Source: Leuconostoc mesenteroides subsp. mesenteroides
GTDB lineage: Bacteria; Bacillota; Bacilli; Lactobacillales; Lactobacillaceae
Reading direction: 5' to 3'
DNA length: 64,000 nt
Assembly (NCBI GenBank): GCA_009676745.1
Contig: CP046062.1
Location: forward strand, 1,713,317-1,777,316
This document shows positions 46,521 to 55,011 of the stretch, one piece after another. How positions within the stretch are numbered: the first letter of the stretch is position 1; every line of letters begins with the position of its first letter. The position numbers were made by a program, and so were the translations under genes. The notes beneath the pieces are model-generated. The model worked only from the letters and a program-made list of their open reading frames with translations, made no database searches and was not told the origin of the DNA.

Positions 46521-47447
46521 TTACCCAATTGTTGAAAATTTATAGTCACTATCAATTATCTTTTTATTATTTAAGCTTGCCATACCAATTAAAAATAATA
46601 TCGTAGGCCGCATTTCAAAATAGTTAACCAAAGTATTCATATCTTTAATCGATAAATTCTGCACCTCATCAATAAAAATGAAATCAAATTTTTGTAACTT
46701 TTTTGACTTAATTTTCTTCATAAACTGACGAATTGGGATGATTTTCCAGTCATAATTTCGTCTCAAGCTTGATTGAGCAGCATTTAATTTACCAACATGG
46801 ACAATTAAGACAGTATTTTTTCGATTTATCTTCTTAACAGTATCGTACAACATCAGTGATTTTGCATTCCCAGATGGCACGTTAACTACATAAAAACCTG
46901 ACTTGTTTATTGTTAACATATTGTTCTGAAGTGCTTGTTGCTGCTGAGTCAGAAGATAATTACCCGCTAAAAAATCATGTGTTTCTCGAAACGGTGAAAC
47001 TAAATATAAATTAACCTTAAACAAGTTATCTAAATTACCTATATCGGCACTATCAAAAGTAGCTATTATCCGATAAAATGCTGATGTCAAAAATAAATGT
47101 GTTGATGAAATATTTGTTATCGATAGTTCATCTGTTTCAGTTAATGTGTAGATAATGTCGGAATCGGAATTATAAGTAAACGACTTAACTTCTTTAGCAA
47201 CTTGTGACAAATAATATTTATTGTTGACTAATTGTTTCTTGATTTTTTCTTGATCATAATCAGCTTGGCTTTTGAGCTCAATATTAACTACACGTTGCTT
47301 TTTGTCAAAAGCTAATAAATCAAATTCTTTACTAATTTTTGGCATACTATAACCAATATAAAAATGATTTAAAGCTACCTGTTCATCCATAAAATGGCGT
47401 ACCAACCGCTCAATCCCCTCCAGTTCTCTTTCACGAATTTGTAGCAC
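46521..47447 (-). pseudogene. Fragment of a PD-(D/E)xK nuclease / SF1 helicase-like gene
   Basis: 308 codons from a GTG at 47447, with no convincing ribosome site. Residues 41-59 carry a PD-(D/E)xK pattern (EFD with Asp43, IELK with Glu57 and Lys59). Then come a Walker A-like PSGNAKS (191-197, Ala for the usual Gly) and a Walker B FIFIDEVQ (Asp260, Glu261) of SF1/DUF2075 helicases. No later helicase motifs follow. The same frame stays open upstream to a TAA at 47541, reading LRIERYLNDLG into the kinase gene. It therefore looks like an N- and C-terminally trimmed fragment joined to the kinase gene, though a short functional protein cannot be excluded. Confidence 0.6.
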
Positions 47448-47458
47448 ACCTAGATCAT

Positions 47459-47983
47459 TTAAATATCGTTCGATGCGTAGTGTGTTTTCAACTGGGTAAT
47501 TAAGTTCGTCATACGACCTGATCCCAGTAATTCTGCTGGGTTAGGTGGTATTGGTCCTGAAGGCATAACGTTCAGGTTATCCATGGCTGTACGATGAATG
47601 ATTGATCCAATTTCTTTTTCAGAATCACCAAGATAATTGGTTAGTCCACTGGCATTTTTATTCAATCCAAATGTCACAGCAACCGTAGGTCGGCGTAGGT
47701 CCGAATCAACTAGTAACACTTTTTTTCCTTGTTGCGCATAGGCTACGGCTAGATTAGCAGTCACTGTTGACTTACCTTCCGAAGGTAATGCTGAAGAAAT
47801 CAATAACGTTTTGATTTCACTTTTTGCTACTGAAGCGAATTCGATATTCGTACGTAAGGTACGGAATTGTTCTGACACAGGATTTTTTGGTTCTGCTGCG
47901 GTAATTAAGCGAGCACCTTTGGTCATTGTCTCAACAGATAGATCATCTTTACCAACAGCTCGTCCTTTACTAAAAAAACTCAT
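47459..47983 (-). pseudogene. BY-kinase (CpsD/EpsD-type), C-terminally truncated
   Basis: 174 codons where family members have about 230-250. The P-loop (ALPSEGKST, 65-73) and Walker A' (LLVDSDLRRP, about 90-99) are intact. After GRMTNLITQLKTHY the protein ends in ASNDI instead of the Walker B strand (hhhDTPP) and Tyr cluster. BY-kinases phosphorylate themselves on that cluster to control Wzz-driven polymerisation. Without it the protein is probably inactive or only ATP-binding. It follows Wzz by 18 bp. Confidence 0.8.
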
Positions 47984-48001
47984 TCTGCTCTCCTAATCTC
48001 T

Positions 48002-48895
48002 TTAATCGCGATCCAAACGGCTCAAACGTGACCGTGGTGTTTTTTGACTCTCTGGCTTAGCAATTTCGACTTTTGGTGACATGCTGAAATGCTTGATTGG
48101 CTTAACATGACCAATAACACCCAGATTTGTCATTCCAAATGCTTCTGAAATTTCGTCCGGAGACTTGATGGTTGTGTCAGATAATTCTTTAACTAGCATA
48201 TATAAGAATGTTAATCCACCAAGGATAACTAACCCTGCTAAAGTAAATAGTTTAACGTTTGGTGCAACTGGTTGCTCATTAGCTTTTGCTGCATCAACAA
48301 TTGAGACGTTGTTAATTTTCATAAAGCCACCGATTTTGTCCTTGAACGCATCAGCAACTTCATTGGCCACATCAGCAGCTAATTTAGGATCTTTGGCTTT
48401 GACATTAATTGAGAAAACTTGCGAATTTTGTTGATTGCTGATTGAAATCATATCTTTTAGCTCTTCAACAGTTAGATTATGTTTTGTCTTCGTTGCGGGC
48501 TTTGTAATTCTCTCTTTAGCTGGTGTGACCAATCGGCGTGTCCCATCAGCTAATGTTTCGTACACAGCATCTTTGGCTTCTTGCACCACAACTGGTGCTG
48601 GATTTTTTAATTCTTTTGATACGGTGCCTAGCACGTTGCTAGAAATAATTAAATTTTTATATGTATTGATCAGCTGCACGTCGGCTTGTTGGTCCGACAA
48701 GTTAGCAGTGGCGTTACTCGTGTCATCAGCTGATCGGTTAACCAACATGCTTGTCGATGCACTGTAGGTTGGTGCAATGACAAACTTAGCAATACCAAAC
48801 CCAGCAGCTGCACCAATGACTGCCATCACCACAATTGACAAGAAGTGTTTTCGAATAATCTGCCATAATTGACGTAGTTCAAGAACATTATTCAT
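48002..48895 (-). CDS. Wzz/YveK-type chain-length regulator and kinase activator
   Basis: 297 aa. Membrane helices at about 18-38 and 218-238 flank an extracellular Wzz domain. NEQPVAPNVK before the second helix is the Pro-rich Wzz motif. The cytoplasmic tail (about 240-297) would normally activate a BY-kinase encoded next door. Sits in the order CpsB, Wzz, BY-kinase at the head of the surface operon. Confidence 0.9.
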   Translation of the reverse strand: MNNVLELRQLWQIIRKHFLSIVVMAVIGAAAGFGIAKFVIAPTYSASTSMLVNRSADDTSNATANLSDQQADVQLINTYKNLIISSNVLGTVSKELKNPAPVVVQEAKDAVYETLADGTRRLVTPAKERITKPATKTKHNLTVEELKDMISISNQQNSQVFSINVKAKDPKLAADVANEVADAFKDKIGGFMKINNVSIVDAAKANEQPVAPNVKLFTLAGLVILGGLTFLYMLVKELSDTTIKSPDEISEAFGMTNLGVIGHVKPIKHFSMSPKVEIAKPESQKTPRSRLSRLDRD

Positions 48896-48917
48896 AGTTC
48901 ATTAATCTCTCTATTCT

Positions 48918-49688
48918 CTAAAATTTACTAAAAAACTTACGTTTCACGATTGGTTCTGGAACCAAGCTTGTGACATTGTCACCATCAAGTATTGCCTCAG
49001 CATTAGTCTCAAACAATTCTTGATATTCCCGTCCCATTTGTTTCTCTAATTTTGCCATCGCCTCAACCATTTCATAATCACGATTAGGTAAGTCATGCGC
49101 ATCAGAAACAAATACATGAGCCAAGTTATGCTTAATAATTTCTTCGGCAAACTTCTCCACTTTTTTACCAAAGGTACCTACATAGGAACTCGCTGTCACC
49201 TGCGCCACCGCACCCGCTTCAACCAAATCAAACAAAATACTTGGTGTAGACATGATTTTAGTATTTCGCTCAGGGTGAGCAATTTCTACGGTAATACCAC
49301 GCTGCATGATTTGAAAAATCATATCTTTACCGTATGTAGGCACATCATCATCTGGAAACTCCAGTAGAAGATAGCGGTTACTTTCATCAGCAAACAAAAT
49401 GTCATCATCATCCAAAGCCTGCAATAAACCACCATTGATTCGTACCTCCTGTGAAGGAAATACTTGAAGCCCAATGCCATTCCTATCTAGGTGCTTTTGG
49501 AATTCGGATGTTAATCTGATGACATCCTCTTTATGATTCACGTAATGACCGTTCATGTGATGAGGTGTCATTAACGCAGCCTTAATCCCACTATCTACAG
49601 CTTCCTTAGCCATACGTATAGAAGCCCGCAGAGATTTGGACCCATCATCTATGTTTGGTAATAAGTGACTATGTAAATCTATCAGCAT
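48918..49688 (-). CDS. CpsB/CapC-type PHP-fold tyrosine-protein phosphatase
   Basis: 256 aa from the ATG at 49688 (GGGAG 5 nt upstream; the frame is open to 49763). Metal-dependent PHP phosphatase: DLHSHLLPNIDDG at the N-terminus, MTPHHMNG, EIAHPERN and FVSDAHD supply metal ligands. It removes phosphate from the BY-kinase. First gene of the exopolysaccharide locus. Confidence 0.92.
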   Translation of the reverse strand: MLIDLHSHLLPNIDDGSKSLRASIRMAKEAVDSGIKAALMTPHHMNGHYVNHKEDVIRLTSEFQKHLDRNGIGLQVFPSQEVRINGGLLQALDDDDILFADESNRYLLLEFPDDDVPTYGKDMIFQIMQRGITVEIAHPERNTKIMSTPSILFDLVEAGAVAQVTASSYVGTFGKKVEKFAEEIIKHNLAHVFVSDAHDLPNRDYEMVEAMAKLEKQMGREYQELFETNAEAILDGDNVTSLVPEPIVKRKFFSKF

Positions 49689-49703
49689 ATTTTCTCCCAT
49701 AAT

Positions 49704-49738
49704 AAAAAGGGACTGCTCATAAAAAGAGCAAAATCCCC
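49704..49738 (-). terminator. Terminator/attenuator between map and the exopolysaccharide operon
   Basis: Minus-strand RNA reads GGGGA, TTTT, GCTC, loop, GAGC, AG, TCCC, then five T. It is an imperfect hairpin with a T-run ending 15 nt before the phosphatase start codon. It can end the map transcript or, if transcription starts further up, act as an attenuator for the operon. Confidence 0.6.
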
Positions 49739-49788
49739 TGTCCCCGTTATTAAACTGTAGCACACATTATATTACAGAAAGATGACAA

Positions 49789-50577
49789 TCATAAGTAATT
49801 TTTATCATATTCCAGATCTTGACTTGTCAAAATCTTTGGGCCATCTTTCGTAATTGCTAATGTATGTTCGTATTGTGCCGACCAAGAACCGTCTGCTGTT
49901 CGTACGGTCCAACCGTCTTCTTCCGTGTGATCAGTTTCAACTTTCCAACCACCTAAATTAATCATCGGTTCAATCGTAATCACCATACCTTCACGCAGGC
50001 GTACACCGTGACCTGGCTTACCATAGTGCGGTACATTTGGTTCTTCATGCATTGTTGGTCCAACACCGTGCCCAATATACTCGCGCACGTCACCATAATG
50101 ATGTTCAACTTCAGTATATTGTTCAATGGCATTTCCAATATCGCCAACACGATTCCCAATAATCGCTTGATCGATACCTAAATACATCGCTTTTTTGGTT
50201 ACATCCATAAGCTTTTTCACCTCTGGTGTTACCTCGCCAACAGCGTAAGACCATGCTGAATCAGATACGGCGCCATTCAAGCCAACAACTGTGTCAACTT
50301 TTACCAAATCACCGTCCTTTAGCTTCAGTCCCTTACGTGGTAGACCATGCGCCACTTCATCATTGATGCTGATGGTCGTAGCATACTTGAAACCTTCAAA
50401 ACCAATCTGCAAAGGTACGCCACCGTGGCTTTCAATATACTCCCGCGACTTTGTTTCAATTTCCCATGTATCAATACCTGGTTCAATGAGATCACGTAAC
50501 ATGTGGTGCATACCAGCGATGATAGCACCAGATTGTCGCATAGCTTCAATTTCTCTAGGTGATTTTAACTGTATCAT
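49789..50577 (-). CDS. map: Type I methionine aminopeptidase
   Basis: 262 aa pita-bread metalloprotease that removes the initiator Met. The metal ligands are visible: two Asp eleven residues apart in VDTVVGLNGAVSDSAW, His in YIGHGVG, Glu in ITIEPM and Glu in QYEHTL. Length is typical of the type I form in Lactobacillales. Flanked by terminators on both sides. Confidence 0.95.
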   Translation of the reverse strand: MIQLKSPREIEAMRQSGAIIAGMHHMLRDLIEPGIDTWEIETKSREYIESHGGVPLQIGFEGFKYATTISINDEVAHGLPRKGLKLKDGDLVKVDTVVGLNGAVSDSAWSYAVGEVTPEVKKLMDVTKKAMYLGIDQAIIGNRVGDIGNAIEQYTEVEHHYGDVREYIGHGVGPTMHEEPNVPHYGKPGHGVRLREGMVITIEPMINLGGWKVETDHTEEDGWTVRTADGSWSAQYEHTLAITKDGPKILTSQDLEYDKNYL

Positions 50578-50631
50578 TGGTTACTTCTTTCATTTTCAAT
50601 ATCTATTTCATTATACATATAATACTAACAA

Positions 50632-50670
50632 ATAAAAAGTCCCAAAAACTACGAAGAGTTTTCAGGGACA
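50632..50670 (-). terminator. Terminator after the LCP gene
   Basis: GTCCC (50639-50643) with GGGAC (50665-50669), extended by AAAACT/AGTTTT pairing inside, and an A-run to the left that is the T-run of the minus-strand RNA. Confidence 0.8.
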
Positions 50671-50691
50671 ATTCTAACATTTACTTAACTT

Positions 50692-51654
50692 TTATTGTGC
50701 CATTTGGGTTGTAATTGCTTCATGAACACGATCAATTTCTGTTTGGCTCATAACTTCTGTTGCGCCTAACCCTGAGATACTTTGCGTGGCACCTTTTAAC
50801 TGGTCCTGCTTAACCGTACCGAACGCATCACGATAGCTCAACGCCAAATTTTTCATAGAATTAGTTGAAACATCGGTTTGCACGTTGTTAGAGACAGTAG
50901 TCAAGAAAGAATCGTTAAACACAGTACCCACTTGAGCTGAATTCTTCAAAATGGCTTTGATGACCAATTGTTGACGCATTTGACGACCATAATCACCATT
51001 AGGATCCTCGTGTCGCATACGTGCAAAGGCCAAGGCTTCTTCACCATCCATGTGATACGTTTGACCTGCTACGAATGAATATTGATTCTTAGAGTCGGCT
51101 TGCGTATCATCACCTTCTGTTGTGAATGTGAGTGGTGATGTCACGTCAACACCGCCAACGGCATCGACCATTTTGACCAAGCCACCCATATTAATCAATA
51201 TATAACCACCATTGATATCAATATTGAGTAAGTCTTCAACGGCTTGTGTTGCTGAAGCAGCTGAACCATATGCGTAGGCAGCGTTGATTTTCATCTGTTG
51301 TCCACTAACCGTTACCAACGTATCACGCGGAATTGATGTCATCGTCGTTGTTTTAGTTGTAGGATTAATTGTCATAACAATCATAGTGTCCGTACGCCCT
51401 TTGTACGAACGACCAAGCTCACCTGTATCAGTTCCCAAAAGAAGATATGAAACTGGCTTTTTACTATTCGTAATTTTATCAGCAGACTTTGTCGTTGTTG
51501 ATGTCTTTTGCATCTTTGTAATCGTATGATTCACTTTAGTATATGCATAAGCACCTATACCAAGTCCGACAACAAACAACAGTCCAATAATTGTCAGAAT
51601 CGTATTACGCACTCTATGATGCTTTTTAGGACGAATCTGAGATCGTCGTTTCAT
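50692..51654 (-). CDS. LytR-CpsA-Psr (LCP) family wall-polymer ligase
   Basis: 320 aa. Basic cytoplasmic N-terminus, one membrane helix (about 18-38) and an extracellular LCP domain with GRTDTMIVMTINP, SIPRDTLV and the Arg/Asp-rich RMRHEDPNGDYGRQ segment that binds the pyrophosphate of lipid-linked donors. Such enzymes attach teichoic acids or capsule to peptidoglycan. Being near the exopolysaccharide locus, it may anchor that polymer. Confidence 0.92.
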   Translation of the reverse strand: MKRRSQIRPKKHHRVRNTILTIIGLLFVVGLGIGAYAYTKVNHTITKMQKTSTTTKSADKITNSKKPVSYLLLGTDTGELGRSYKGRTDTMIVMTINPTTKTTTMTSIPRDTLVTVSGQQMKINAAYAYGSAASATQAVEDLLNIDINGGYILINMGGLVKMVDAVGGVDVTSPLTFTTEGDDTQADSKNQYSFVAGQTYHMDGEEALAFARMRHEDPNGDYGRQMRQQLVIKAILKNSAQVGTVFNDSFLTTVSNNVQTDVSTNSMKNLALSYRDAFGTVKQDQLKGATQSISGLGATEVMSQTEIDRVHEAITTQMAQ

Positions 51655-51743
51655 AATTAAACGCTCCTTTTAACTTCGCTATATAATCGCTGTTTATTGT
51701 ATCATAATAGCTTGCCGTTTGCTTAAATTACGGTACGAAGCCA

Positions 51744-51775
51744 ATAAAAAAGCCTACCTCTACAGGCAGGCCACA
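51744..51775 (-). terminator. Terminator after upp
   Basis: GCCTACCT (51752-51759) pairs with AGGCAGGC (51764-51771) with one mismatch, with an A-run to the left. It lies 16 bp past the upp stop. Confidence 0.78.
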
Positions 51776-51786
51776 ATATTATTGAT

Positions 51787-52416
51787 TTACATTGTACCAA
51801 ACAAACGATCACCGGCATCGCCAAGTCCTGGCACGATGTAGCCATGTTCGTTTAACCCTTCATCAAGAGAACCTGTATAAAGGTCAACATCTGGATGAGC
51901 TTCTTGCACTGCTTGAACACCTTCTGGTGCTGAGACAAGTGTAATCAACTTAATATGCTTTGCACCACGCTTCTTCAAAGCTGAAATGGCATCTTTGGCT
52001 GATCCACCAGTAGCCAACATTGGATCGACTAACAAGACATCACGTTGGTCAATATCTTCTGGTAACTTGATGAAATATTCAACTGGTTCAAGCGTATCCT
52101 CATCACGATACATACCAATATGACCAATTTTAGCCGCTGGGATGAGTTGCACGATGCCATCAACCATACCTAATCCGGCACGTAAGATTGGCACAACAGC
52201 AAGTTTTTTACCAGCAAGTTGCTTTTTGATTGTCTTAGTAACTGGCGTCTCCACTTCAACATCTTCCAATTGAAGATCACGACTCGCTTCATATGTCATT
52301 AGCATCGCAATTTCGTCAACTAATGCACGAAAATCTTTGGTCCCAACATTCTTATTACGAATCATTGTAAGTTTATGTTGGATCAAAGGATGATCCATTA
52401 CAACAAATTTTCCCAT
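51787..52416 (-). CDS. upp: Uracil phosphoribosyltransferase
   Basis: 209 aa pyrimidine salvage enzyme forming UMP. The PRPP loop is [13 protein letters not shown], and the C-terminal [13 protein letters not shown] binds uracil. The start is fixed by [16 protein letters not shown], the family N-terminus. No ribosome site lies in the usual place: the 12 nt before the ATG are TTTGAAAATATC, preceded by a large hairpin and a 14-codon reading frame (see the leader entry). Confidence 0.94.
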   Translation of the reverse strand: MGKFVVMDHPLIQHKLTMIRNKNVGTKDFRALVDEIAMLMTYEASRDLQLEDVEVETPVTKTIKKQLAGKKLAVVPILRAGLGMVDGIVQLIPAAKIGHIGMYRDEDTLEPVEYFIKLPEDIDQRDVLLVDPMLATGGSAKDAISALKKRGAKHIKLITLVSAPEGVQAVQEAHPDVDLYTGSLDEGLNEHGYIVPGLGDAGDRLFGTM

Positions 52417-52423
52417 GATATTT

Positions 52424-52468
52424 TCAAATGTACACGACTTCTCTAATTTTTAGTGAAGTTGTGTACAT
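52424..52468 (-). promoter_or_regulatory. upp leader: hairpin with a 14-codon upstream reading frame
   Basis: TGTACACGACTTC (52429-52441) pairs with GAAGTTGTGTACA (52455-52467) with one G-U, a 13-bp stem. The only good purine-rich site (GGAAGGAAAG) lies before this hairpin. An ATG at 52468 opens [14 protein letters not shown] and stops 7 nt before the upp ATG. Either ribosomes reinitiate at upp after this small frame, or the hairpin brings the upstream site close to the start codon. Confidence 0.5.
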
Positions 52469-52568
52469 CTTTCCTTCCAATTCATTTTGCTATATAAAAG
52501 TATACCAAAAAAAATGACATCAAGGCTAATTTTCTAATAATTTAAACTGATACTAAAAGTAATTCGTT

Positions 52569-53921
52569 TTAATCAAGCACAGTCACACGCTTGCTATTAG
52601 TCAATACATAAACACTAACACCAAATACCGTGCCAATAATTGCTGGTACGACCCAACCAAATCCAAGAGTTGCAAATGGTACTAGGTCGTGGTAACTACT
52701 AACCAATCTTTGAACATGGCTGGTTGTCGCCAATGGTGAATTAGCCAATGCATCAAGAAACGCTGGTACAGTAACAAACGCAACGACAAAGCGATAGACT
52801 ACTGAAGATTTTCTAAAATACTTACTAAAGAGCGAGAGGAGAATCAAAACTAAAGCAAATGGATAAAGTAACATCAATACCGGTACTGACCAAGCAATGA
52901 TTTTCGTCAATCCAGCATTAGCAGTAACGAACGATCCAAATGCAATAATACGTAGCCACCATAGATAACTCACTTTTGGAAATACACGGTGTAAATCTTG
53001 CGCAAATGATACAAACAGCCCCATCGCCGTCGTAAAGACAGCTAGTGTCACAATGACCCCTGTCAACGCCGTTCCAAAGTTACCCATATAGTGACTAACA
53101 ATCTGCGCAAAGGCAACACCACCATTATCAGAAGCTTTAAACAAACCTAAGCTGGTCGTCCCAACCAAGACCAATAACGCATATAGTACCGCTTCAGCTA
53201 GAATACTTAACAAACCGGCTCTTGCCAATACTTTAGATACTTGCTGCTTTTGAAAACCTAATCCTCTAACGGCGTACACAACTGATACCGCCAAAGCTAA
53301 CAGCGCAATACCATCCATCGTATTGTAACCATCTAGAATCCCTTGAAATGCTGCGTTACTTTGGTAAGTAGTAGACACCGCTTGATGTGTATTACCCATT
53401 GGCAAACATAACGCCAAAACAAGTACAACCATTAGCAAACCTAGAAAAAGTGGGTTAAGATATTTGCCCACCCATTTCAACAATCCTGATTCCTTGACGG
53501 TTAAAAAGTAAGCCAATCCAAAGAATACAGCGGAAAAGATAAACATCACCACACCTTGATATTGAAGCGGTACAAAGGGCGCAATACCCATTGAAAATGC
53601 AGTTGCTGCTGTACGCGGTGTTCCAAAAAATGGCCCAATCGTTAAATGAATAGCCACCAAGAAGACCGTACCAAACCAAGGTGCGACTGGCTTAGCAATG
53701 TCATAAACACTTTGACTGTTTGTTAAGCTCACTGCCATCATTGCTAAAAACGGTACGATGGTTCCAGTAATCAAGAAACCAATTGTCGCCGGTAACCAGT
53801 TACTACCTGACAGTTGTCCTAATTGGATTGGGAAAATCAAATTTCCCGCGCCAAAAAACATTCCAAATATGAGTGATGCCACTAAAACTAATTGTTTCCA
53901 TGTCATTTTTTTCTCAACCAT
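52569..53921 (-). CDS. brnQ: Branched-chain amino acid transporter (LIVCS family)
   Basis: 450 aa, twelve membrane helices. GMFFGAGNLIFPIQLGQ near the N-terminus is the BrnQ signature. It imports leucine, isoleucine and valine with Na+ or H+. Ribosome site AGGAG precedes the ATG by 7 nt. It has a long leader with an isoleucine-rich peptide and a terminator (separate entries), which points to control by isoleucine supply. Confidence 0.93.
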   Translation of the reverse strand: MVEKKMTWKQLVLVASLIFGMFFGAGNLIFPIQLGQLSGSNWLPATIGFLITGTIVPFLAMMAVSLTNSQSVYDIAKPVAPWFGTVFLVAIHLTIGPFFGTPRTAATAFSMGIAPFVPLQYQGVVMFIFSAVFFGLAYFLTVKESGLLKWVGKYLNPLFLGLLMVVLVLALCLPMGNTHQAVSTTYQSNAAFQGILDGYNTMDGIALLALAVSVVYAVRGLGFQKQQVSKVLARAGLLSILAEAVLYALLVLVGTTSLGLFKASDNGGVAFAQIVSHYMGNFGTALTGVIVTLAVFTTAMGLFVSFAQDLHRVFPKVSYLWWLRIIAFGSFVTANAGLTKIIAWSVPVLMLLYPFALVLILLSLFSKYFRKSSVVYRFVVAFVTVPAFLDALANSPLATTSHVQRLVSSYHDLVPFATLGFGWVVPAIIGTVFGVSVYVLTNSKRVTVLD

Positions 53922-54015
53922 TATTATTCTCCTATATTTTATTTTTTATAGCTAAACAAGCTATACTTTCAATGGCAACATTATCATTTTCTCCTCTATT
54001 TTATTAAGAAAATAA

Positions 54016-54051
54016 AAAGACGAGCTACTAGATATCTAGTAGCTCGTCTTT
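54016..54051 (-). terminator. Attenuator terminator in the brnQ leader
   Basis: A 36-bp perfect palindrome (arms AAAGACGAGCTACTAGAT and complement) followed, in minus-strand RNA, by a T-rich tail. It lies about 95 bp before brnQ and after the leader peptide, so it can end transcription before brnQ. Confidence 0.85.
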
Positions 54052-54066
54052 CAAACAATATCCATC

Positions 54067-54122
54067 AGCTACCTATCACTTTCTATGTGTGATAGGCACT
54101 AAAAAATTCCAGCACTTATCAC
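54067..54122 (-). promoter_or_regulatory. Competing hairpins in the brnQ leader RNA
   Basis: CCTATCAC (54072-54079) and GTGATAGG (54089-54096) form a perfect 8-bp stem with a 9-nt loop. CTTATCAC (54115-54122), at the leader-peptide stop codon, can instead pair with GTGATAGG with one mismatch. AGCTACC (54067-54073) can pair with AGTAGCT (54038-54044), the first arm of the terminator. These are the mutually exclusive pairings expected of a translation-coupled attenuator. Confidence 0.6.
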
Positions 54123-54181
54123 TATCTAATGATAATAATGCTGATAATAATTTCTTCAGTTGTTACTGATTGGTATGTCAT
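54122..54181 (-). CDS. Isoleucine-rich leader peptide of brnQ
   Basis: 19 codons: MTYQSVTTEEIIISIIIIR, then TAG. Seven of the last nine residues are Ile (codons ATT, ATT, ATC, then ATT, ATT, ATC, ATT around one Ser). It starts 22 nt after the predicted transcription start, with a weak GAG site upstream. Stalling at the Ile run would place a ribosome next to the competing RNA segments. Too short for standard gene finding. Confidence 0.75.
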   Translation of the reverse strand: MTYQSVTTEEIIISIIIIR

Positions 54182-54209
54182 GTTATTTTCTCATTTATTT
54201 GATACTATT

Positions 54210-54238
54210 ATTAAAACAATTTTTATCTATTTTGTCAA
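54210..54238 (-). promoter_or_regulatory. Promoter of the brnQ leader
   Basis: Minus-strand TTGACA (54233-54238), 17-bp spacer, TTTAAT (54210-54215). Transcription would start near 54203, giving a leader of about 280 nt before the brnQ ATG. Confidence 0.75.
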
Positions 54239-54251
54239 ATTTTAACCAAAA

Positions 54252-54275
54252 TAAAAAACGCCGTGAGCGCTTTTA
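54252..54275 (-). terminator. Terminator after rplT
   Basis: Minus-strand AAAAGCG, 6-nt loop, CGC-type arm and a T-run (complement of 54252-54275). It sits just past the rplT stop and before the brnQ promoter. Confidence 0.6.
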
Positions 54276-54284
54276 GTTTAATAA

Positions 54285-54704
54285 TTAACGTTCAACTGAA
54301 ACTGTTGTGTCAGTTGTAGCCGCTGTACGTGCTTGAACAAAAACGTTGTCAGATGACAATGCTGCCTTGGCTTGATCAGCCAACTTTGTAAATGTATCAA
54401 AGTCAGAAACAGCGATTTCAGCCAACATCTTGCGGTTCAATTCAACACCTGCCAATGTCAAACCGTGCATCAACTTTGAGTATGACAAACCATTCATACG
54501 TGCTGCTGCGTTGATACGAGCAATCCACAACTTACGGAAGTTACGCTTTGTGTTCTTACGATCACGGTAAGCGTACAAGTAAGACTTGTAAACTTGTTGC
54601 TTAGCAACCTTATAATTAATACGACGTTGTCCACGGTAACCCTTGGCCAACTTAATAAACTTTTTACGACGTGCGCGTGACACTGTACCACCCTTAACTC
54701 GCAT
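54285..54704 (-). CDS. rplT: 50S ribosomal protein L20
   Basis: 139 aa. [17 protein letters not shown] and [18 protein letters not shown] are the L20 signatures. The protein binds 23S rRNA early in assembly and, in Firmicutes, represses its own operon at the infC leader. The C-terminus extends about 20 residues beyond the usual L20 end with a Thr/Ala-rich tail. Strong ribosome site (TAGGAGGAAAT). Last gene of infC-rpmI-rplT. Confidence 0.97.
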   Translation of the reverse strand: MRVKGGTVSRARRKKFIKLAKGYRGQRRINYKVAKQQVYKSYLYAYRDRKNTKRNFRKLWIARINAAARMNGLSYSKLMHGLTLAGVELNRKMLAEIAVSDFDTFTKLADQAKAALSSDNVFVQARTAATTDTTVSVER

Positions 54705-54748
54705 GGGTATTTCCTCCTAGAAATTAAATAATTAGACGTACCTTGAAA

Positions 54749-54946
54749 TTAGAGCGTGCTCAACATCTTAGCGTATGTCTTTACAGTCGTTGAATCCATC
54801 ATGCGTGTACCACGCAATTGACGACGTTGCTTCTTTGTCTTACCGTGGAAACGGTGTGAAGTATAAGCTGAAGCTGACTTCAAGCCACCATTGGCTGTCT
54901 TCTTAAAGCGCTTTGCTGATGCGCGGTGTGTCTTCATCTTTGGCAT
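54749..54946 (-). CDS. rpmI: 50S ribosomal protein L35
   Basis: 65 aa, very basic: [17 protein letters not shown] is the L35 N-terminus. It lies between infC and rplT in the standard order. Confidence 0.97.
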   Translation of the reverse strand: MPKMKTHRASAKRFKKTANGGLKSASAYTSHRFHGKTKKQRRQLRGTRMMDSTTVKTYAKMLSTL

Positions 54947-55011
54947 GTGACCAATTCTCCTACTTTACGATTTTTGTTTATGCTTACTGTAGCAAGCTGC
55001 TAAACACTAAC

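Noticed and set aside
46521..47983. Intact insertion sequence or transposase at the kinase break
   Set aside because: No transposase motif, terminal inverted repeats or target duplication could be seen; the join looks like simple recombination.
53455..53679. Minus-strand 74-aa frame inside brnQ
   Set aside because: Out-of-frame shadow of the transporter gene.
54052..54210. T-box riboswitch for brnQ
   Set aside because: No T-box sequence (AGGGTGGNACCGCG) on the minus strand; the Ile-rich leader peptide explains the terminator better.
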